From Microlunatus capsulatus (GTDB taxonomy: Bacteria > Actinomycetota > Actinomycetes > Propionibacteriales > Propionibacteriaceae), in contig NZ_JAGIOB010000001.1 in assembly GCF_017876495.1 (NCBI RefSeq), forward strand, positions 2,418,001-2,482,000: a DNA stretch of 64,000 nt. Direction: 5' to 3'. A program made the translations under genes and the position numbers. The number at the start of each line of letters is the position of its first letter. Position 1 is the first letter of the stretch. A model generated the notes under the pieces. That model was not told the DNA's origin. It did no database searches and saw nothing but the letters and a program-made list of their open reading frames with translations. Positions 62,183 to 64,000 of this stretch are shown here, piece by piece.

Positions 62183-62662
62183 GTGCGCTGGCGGGCGGTG
62201 GTGGCGGTGGTGGCGGTGCTCGGCGGCGTCGCCGGGGCGCGGCTCAGCGTGCTCGACCCGGTCCGGGTCTCCTCCGGGAGCATGGAGCCGACGGTCTGCA
62301 CCGGTGACGTCGTGGTCGTCAACCACCTCGCCCCGCGCGGCGGCGTCGACCGGGGCGACGTCGTCACCTTCGCCAGCCCCGTCGACGGCACCGAGCAGAT
62401 CAAGCGTGTGGTCGCCGTCGCCGGCCAGCAGGTCGGCATCGCCGACGCGCTGCTGGTCGTCGACGGCCGCGTGGTGGCCGAGCCCTACGTCGACCCCGCG
62501 ACGATCGACGGCGTCTACTTCGGCCCCGTCCTCGTCCCGGAGGGCACCGTCTTCGTCATGGGCGACGCCCGCGAGCTCTCGGTCGACTCCCGGGCCTTCG
62601 GGCCGGTCCCGCTCGACGCCGTGGACGGCCGGCTCTCCGGCCGGCTCTGGTCCTCCTGCTGA
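62183..62662 (+). CDS. Signal peptidase I
   Basis: The 159-residue product has one N-terminal membrane helix (about 5-22) and the S26 catalytic dyad: S33 in SSGSMEPT and K74 in EQIKRVVAVAG. GDAR(E)LSVDSRAFG is the box E region. It is shorter than typical LepB, similar to archaeal-type small S26 members. GTG start at 62183, 12 bases past the oxidase gene, so probably cotranscribed; it may process exported proteins of this locus. Confidence 0.88.
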   Translation: MRWRAVVAVVAVLGGVAGARLSVLDPVRVSSGSMEPTVCTGDVVVVNHLAPRGGVDRGDVVTFASPVDGTEQIKRVVAVAGQQVGIADALLVVDGRVVAEPYVDPATIDGVYFGPVLVPEGTVFVMGDARELSVDSRAFGPVPLDAVDGRLSGRLWSSC

Positions 62663-62746
62663 CCGACGTCCCCCTCGTGCTCCCGCAGCACCGTCCCCAC
62701 CTCCTCGACCCGCACGCCCACCCCGCACACCTGACCAGGAGCCTCG

Positions 62747-63733
62747 ATGTCCTACCTCGCCCAGCGCGCCGTCCTCGACACCCGCACCCGCGTCCGGATC
62801 TGGACCAGCGACCTGGCGGGTCTGGCCACCCCGGCCGCGCTGGTGGCCCTCGCGGCCCTGCTGGGCCTGCACTGGTGGCAGCAGTCGCCCGCCGTCCCGC
62901 TCAGCTGGCAGCTCCCGCGCGCGGCCGCGCTGTCCCTGCTGCCCGGGGTCCCGGTGCTGGGGCTGGTCGCCCTGCGCCTCGTCATCGGGGGTCGCACCCG
63001 CACCGTGGCGGGGCACCACCTGATGACCTGGGCGGCCCGCTGGGCCTGGGTCTGGGCCGGGGCCACCGCCGTCGGCCTGCTGGTGACCCTGCGCGGCCTC
63101 GTCGGGGTGCCGCTGACCCGGCTGGTCGGCGTGGACGACCTGCTCGCGGTGGCCGCCGGCAGCCCGGTCGTGCGGTCCGGCGTCGAGGTGCTGTGGGTCG
63201 CCCTGCTCGTCGCCCTGTTCGGGACCCGGCTGGGGGGCTGGCGGGAGTCGTCGGCCCTGCTGGTGCTGACCGGGGCCGCGCTGGTGGCGGGCCTGCCGGT
63301 GGGCGCCGCGGTGGCGCACGACGCCGGCCCGGTCCCGCCGGTCGTCGCCGTGGTCGGGGCCCTGCAGCTGCTGGCGCTGGCCTGCTGGCTGGGCGCGCTG
63401 GCGGCGGTGGGGCACCTGCGCACGCCGCTCTACCTGCTCCGCCACCACCTGGGACGCTACGGCTCGCTGGTCACCGCGGTCGCCCTGCTCACCGGTGGGG
63501 CCGGCGTGCTCGCCGGCCTGCTGGCGCCCGGCACCGGCACCTCGCCGGTCGTCGGCGCGGCCCAGCTCGCCGGGGTCGCCGTGGTCGTCGCCGTCGGGCA
63601 CCGGCACCGCCGCCGCGCCGCCGACGTGGTGTCCGAGGGTCGGGGCGTGCTGCTGCTCGCGCTCGTCGCCGGCGAGGTCGTCGTCCTCGTCGCCCTGCTC
63701 GCCCTCGCCGTCCTGCTCCCCACGCACCTGTAG
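62747..63733 (+). CDS. CopD-like polytopic membrane protein
   Basis: The 328-residue product has eight or nine predicted helices, with a pattern like CopD/YcnJ (helices at about 26-42, 60-78, 90-115, 140-165, 180-205, 210-230, 245-265, 300-320). Histidines and Trp in the loops (HWWQQ, AVAHDAG, GHRHRRR) could bind copper, but CopD membership is inference. ATG start. It follows the signal peptidase gene by 85 bases and closes the copper cluster before the next regulator gene. Confidence 0.65.
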   Translation: MSYLAQRAVLDTRTRVRIWTSDLAGLATPAALVALAALLGLHWWQQSPAVPLSWQLPRAAALSLLPGVPVLGLVALRLVIGGRTRTVAGHHLMTWAARWAWVWAGATAVGLLVTLRGLVGVPLTRLVGVDDLLAVAAGSPVVRSGVEVLWVALLVALFGTRLGGWRESSALLVLTGAALVAGLPVGAAVAHDAGPVPPVVAVVGALQLLALACWLGALAAVGHLRTPLYLLRHHLGRYGSLVTAVALLTGGAGVLAGLLAPGTGTSPVVGAAQLAGVAVVVAVGHRHRRRAADVVSEGRGVLLLALVAGEVVVLVALLALAVLLPTHL

Positions 63734-63750
63734 CCCGGACGGCCTCCCGG

Positions 63751-63770
63751 CGTGGCACCGCTGTGCCACG
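63751..63770. promoter_or_regulatory. Perfect inverted repeat upstream of the last response regulator gene
   Basis: CGTGGCAC (63751-63758), CGCT, GTGCCACG (63763-63770). It is 35 bases before the GTG at 63805 and 17 bases after the CopD-like stop, so either a terminator or an operator. Its arms resemble the CTGCCACG/CGTGGCAG repeat at 48973-49003. Confidence 0.55.
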
Positions 63771-63804
63771 ATCGGGTCATCCTGCACAGCTGGAGGAGGT
63801 CGAC

Positions 63805-64000
63805 GTGACGGTGGCCGACGAGGAGCCGACCGCGGACGGGGACGACCGCGACCGGACGGTGCTGGTGGTCGACGACCACCGCTCCTTCGCCGAGATGCTG
63901 GCGGCCGCCCTCGACGGCACGCCCGGCCTGCGCTGCGTCGGGATCGCGGGGTCGGCCTCCGAGGGGGTGGCCCTGGCCCGGAGGCTCCAGCCCGACGTCG
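63805..64000 (+). CDS. Response regulator, N-terminal part (runs off the window)
   Basis: A GTG at 63805 behind GGAGGAGG opens a frame that continues past the window end. The 65 visible residues start with an acidic lead (VADEEPTADGDDRDR), then the receiver signature TVLVVDDHRSFAEMLAAAL. LRCVGIAGSASEGVALARRLQPDV matches the regulator at 55043-55732 closely in pattern (FRCLGTAASAAEGVATAARLRPDV). The phospho-acceptor and output domain are outside the window. Confidence 0.85.
   Translation, partial: MTVADEEPTADGDDRDRTVLVVDDHRSFAEMLAAALDGTPGLRCVGIAGSASEGVALARRLQPDV

Overview
The window is very GC-rich actinobacterial chromosome centred on the replication origin. Its left half reads gyrB - dciA-like - recF - dnaN - oriC - dnaA - rpmH - rnpA - yidD - yidC - jag - rsmG - parA - parB. 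Its middle carries trxA - trxB - anti-sigma - sigM - murJ - DUF6049 - pcnA. Taken together this is close to a mirror image of the Mycobacterium tuberculosis origin region, so the phylum (Actinomycetota) is secure. The family is not: nothing here fixes it, although the gene content would suit Propionibacteriales or Geodermatophilales. Start codons are often GTG, gene overlaps of the GTGA/ATGA type are common, and several genes sit 6-8 nt behind a TANNNT box as in leaderless transcription.

Layout. 1-1263: 5' part of gyrB (minus strand). 1654-6676: an accessory membrane-protein block tightly coupled to dciA and recF, lying where recF-DUF721 would normally abut gyrB. 6848-11016: dnaN, an unrecognised 130-aa gene, an origin-like region with DnaA boxes, and dnaA. 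11548-14148: the ribosomal L34/RNase P/membrane insertion operon ending in jag. 14253-19035: a three-gene amine-catabolic cassette (copper amine oxidase, aminobutyraldehyde dehydrogenase, GABA aminotransferase) placed between jag and rsmG and overlapping the rsmG start. 19032-21986: rsmG, parA (with two parS-like sites inside its own reading frame) and parB. 22021-30851: cell-envelope and metabolic genes (DUF3817, SURF1, D-Ala-D-Ala ligase-like, aminotransferase, acetyltransferases, OsmC, a cytosolic GH29 fucosidase). 30942-41973: the thioredoxin/SigM/MurJ/PcnA block, including a MurJ-pseudokinase fusion and a convincing ECF promoter in front of the anti-sigma gene.

42107-54966 is accessory: an AbiEi/DUF559-like gene bracketed by two copies of a large hairpin element, an LCP-MFS pair, an ArsR-VOC operon with an operator inside its promoter, a six-unit tandem repeat array, and a polysaccharide-export ABC pair plus a secreted phosphoesterase and an ABC exporter enclosed by 115-bp inverted repeats. 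55043-64000 is a signalling and copper region: a LuxR-type two-component pair, a CopC-CopD fusion, a YcnI-like protein, a stand-alone receiver, a Tat-exported multicopper oxidase, a small signal peptidase, a CopD-like membrane protein and the start of another response regulator.

No transposase, integrase, CRISPR array, rRNA or tRNA gene was recognised. All motif and repeat counts were made by eye.
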